Shown: positions 32,023 to 33,574 of the stretch, piece after piece
Numbering within the stretch: position 1 is the first letter of the stretch
Layout: each line of letters opens with the position of its first letter
Assembly: GCA_007125175.1 (NCBI GenBank)
Contig: SLDS01000253.1
Coordinates: forward strand, 1 to 33,574
Source: Flavobacteriales bacterium
GTDB taxonomy: Bacteria > Bacteroidota > Bacteroidia > Flavobacteriales_D > Cryomorphaceae
Length of the DNA stretch: 33,574 nt
Direction of reading: 5' to 3'
Position numbers and translations under genes: made by a program
Notes under the pieces: model-generated
What the model saw: only the letters and a program-made list of their open reading frames with translations
What the model was told of the DNA's origin: nothing
Database searches by the model: none

Positions 32023-33574
32023 TCAATCTTCCAAAAAATCTTCGGGGAGTTCAATTGCATTTTCCAAAATTATGCGCACCCGCGTTCCTTTGCTCTTGCC
32101 CTCATCATCGATGATCTCCTCAGGGCCCTCGACTTGATAGTTGAGGCCGGTCATTTGCCCAAATAGGGCCATTCGGTTGCGGGCTATCTCCATTCCCTTG
32201 CTTTCATGGGAGCCATCGAGGTTTTTGTTTTTCAAGCTCGTTTCGTATCCCACTCCATTGTCGGTGATGGTGATGTGGAGAGCGCGCTGATCTCGACTTA
32301 TTTCGATGCGCAGCTCTCCATCATCTCTTTCCAAAGGAAGTATGCCATGCCAAATGCTGTTTTCCAAAAAGGGTTGCAGCATCATTGCGGGTACGTTCAC
32401 CCGGCCCACGTTTACATCTTCATCGATCTGTATGGAATAGGTGAATCGCCCCTCAAAACGCATGCTCTCGAGGTCGAGGTAGAGCCTGAGCCGATCCAGC
32501 TCTTCGCTGAGCGGCCCTTCGCTCTGTAGGCTGCTGTCCAGATTTTTTCGAATGAGCCGGGCAAACCGGGTGAGGTATCGATTGGCCGATACCCGATCTT
32601 GCATGTTGATGTAGTACTGTATCGAGTTGAGGGCATTGAAGATGAAGTGCCGGTTCATACTGGCATTGAGGGATTGGCTTTCCAACTCGAGCATGCGGGA
32701 TTGGTATTGCAACTTGAGGTTGGCCCTCTTCTGCCTCTCCTTGCTGAGTCGATAGCGAAGTACGAGGTATACCACCGCCAGTGCCAGCAGGCCCAGTGCT
32801 ACAAAAAACCATGTGCGGAGGTAGAAGGGAGCTTCTATCACAAAACTGAATCCCGCTTGGACCCTTGCCTCGGGAGAGTCCTCACTGTAGGCTTCCACTT
32901 CGAAGCGGTACTTCCCATGGGGCAGGTATGCGTAGGTGGCGGAGCGGTTCGTTGTGGGGCCCAGCCATTCGTCATCTGCCCCTTGCAGGCGGTAGCGGTA
33001 GCGCAGCTTTTCGGGATTTCTCATATAGATGCCCGAATACTGAAAGCTCAGGTAGTTTTGGTTGGCTTGCAGCTGCGAGATCACCTCTTCGACCTCCTCT
33101 TGCTCATAAGCTGGGGTCCACTCCAATGCCTCATTGAATACCTGTATGCCCGTGATGAGCAGGCGTGGGGTGATGGAGCTGCTCATGGGGTCGGAGTAAG
33201 GGAGGAAGCGCACAGCTCCCTCGATGGTTCCAAACCAGAGTTCATCACCGCGCAGCAAAACGGCATTTTGATTGGTCTCATTGCTCTCCAGTCCCTCGTA
33301 GGCGGTGTATTGCTTCACCCGGATGCTGCCGTCTTTGAGGAGGTTATCGGCCCTCAAGCGATAGAGGCCATTGTTGGTGCCCATGATGAGGGTGGAGTCT
33401 TCCAGCATGCGCAGGAAGTTGATGTTGCGGGCATTGAAATTTCGACTGAAGTCTACCGGTTCCAATTCTGCTTCGGGATGCCGCAGCAGGAAGAGCCCAT
33501 CGGATGTGCCCACCCAGATCTCTCCTTCAATGCCTTTTTCAAGGCAGTACAAGGCCGTCTCGCGCCCTCCTTCC
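32023..33574 (-). CDS. Propeller-Y_Y_Y-LytS-type sensor histidine kinase, 5' end cut by window edge
   Basis: The frame is open to the right edge; the first start-like codon (TTG at 33552) is internal, since GGRETA precedes it in frame. Two-component-regulator propeller repeats come first (EIWVGTSDGLFLL, TLIMGTNNGLYRL, ELWFGTIEGAVRF). A Y_Y_Y domain follows (YRYRLQGADDEWLGP, YAYLPHGKYRFEVEA), then one membrane helix (WFFVALGLLALAVVYLVL) and a HisKA_7TM/LytS-type kinase: MNRHFIFNALNSIQYYIN with the phospho-accepting His, N-box QPFLENSIWHGI, and G-box ITDNGVGYE. Such kinases usually sense an extracytoplasmic signal and phosphorylate a LytTR regulator. None is visible in the window; it may lie beyond the right edge. 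Confidence 0.93.
   Translation of the reverse strand, partial: EGGRETALYCLEKGIEGEIWVGTSDGLFLLRHPEAELEPVDFSRNFNARNINFLRMLEDSTLIMGTNNGLYRLRADNLLKDGSIRVKQYTAYEGLESNETNQNAVLLRGDELWFGTIEGAVRFLPYSDPMSSSITPRLLITGIQVFNEALEWTPAYEQEEVEEVISQLQANQNYLSFQYSGIYMRNPEKLRYRYRLQGADDEWLGPTTNRSATYAYLPHGKYRFEVEAYSEDSPEARVQAGFSFVIEAPFYLRTWFFVALGLLALAVVYLVLRYRLSKERQKRANLKLQYQSRMLELESQSLNASMNRHFIFNALNSIQYYINMQDRVSANRYLTRFARLIRKNLDSSLQSEGPLSEELDRLRLYLDLESMRFEGRFTYSIQIDEDVNVGRVNVPAMMLQPFLENSIWHGILPLERDDGELRIEISRDQRALHITITDNGVGYETSLKNKNLDGSHESKGMEIARNRMALFGQMTGLNYQVEGPEEIIDDEGKSKGTRVRIILENAIELPEDFLED

Noticed and set aside
1-33574. CRISPR arrays, tRNAs, insertion sequences, prophage or integrase genes
   Set aside because: No regularly spaced repeats, no tRNA-like clover patterns and no recombinase or transposase motifs were seen on either strand by eye. 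A dedicated tRNA scan would be needed to exclude a missed tRNA.

Overview
This window is a stretch of ordinary, densely packed chromosome from a member of the Bacteroidota. A marine or freshwater Flavobacteriales- or Saprospirales-like lineage is my guess; the genus cannot be read from the sequence. The evidence is: (i) promoter boxes of the Bacteroidota type TAnnTTTG, often with TTG 16-23 bp upstream, in front of many genes; (ii) lineage-typical families, namely TssD (Bacteroidota Hcp), PorX, a FISUMP-domain lipoprotein, a DUF6268-like barrel protein and a propeller/Y_Y_Y/LytS-type sensor kinase; (iii) moderate GC content and sparse Shine-Dalgarno sequences. I see no tRNA, rRNA, insertion sequence, integrase or CRISPR array.

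Layout. 1-2861: 3' part of a large exported TPR protein, cut by the left edge. 2977-3906: two tandem TssD paralogues, each with its own promoter, separated by a strong terminator. 4241-5606: a two-gene operon for an uncharacterised lipoprotein and a small secreted protein. 5762-11051: polA, cysS and a MORN-repeat exported protein, all on the minus strand. 11108-13407: divergent SDR-type L-threonine dehydrogenase and homogentisate dioxygenase. 13425-17721: FISUMP lipoprotein, long-chain acyl-CoA ligase and a barrel-like protein. 17891-20955: cold-shock-domain protein, PqiA-like membrane protein and a DUF6268-like outer-membrane protein. 20984-26056: an HD-domain nucleotide hydrolase divergent from porX-tsaE, followed by ald and a small membrane protein. 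26080-28639: OmpR-type regulator, O-methyltransferase and threonine aldolase. 28865-33574: thiL, a Bacteroidota-specific helical protein, a small lipoprotein and a sensor kinase cut by the right edge.

How the genes work together. Amino-acid catabolism recurs: threonine by two routes (dehydrogenase and aldolase), tyrosine/phenylalanine through homogentisate, and alanine through Ald. Cell-envelope biology is the second theme: two lipoproteins with a putative surface-export signal, two barrel-like proteins, the type IX secretion regulator PorX and two TssD proteins. Housekeeping genes (polA, cysS, tsaE, thiL, fadD-type) are interspersed.

Nothing here is a clear-cut new system. The most useful leads are the orphan TssD pair, a 22-bp palindrome placed between the putative -33 and -7 boxes of porX in the gap shared with the HD hydrolase, a palindrome over the cysS promoter, surface-lipoprotein signals, an uncharacterised secreted pair, and a short promoter/ribosome-site/ORF relic at 16.76-16.87 kb.
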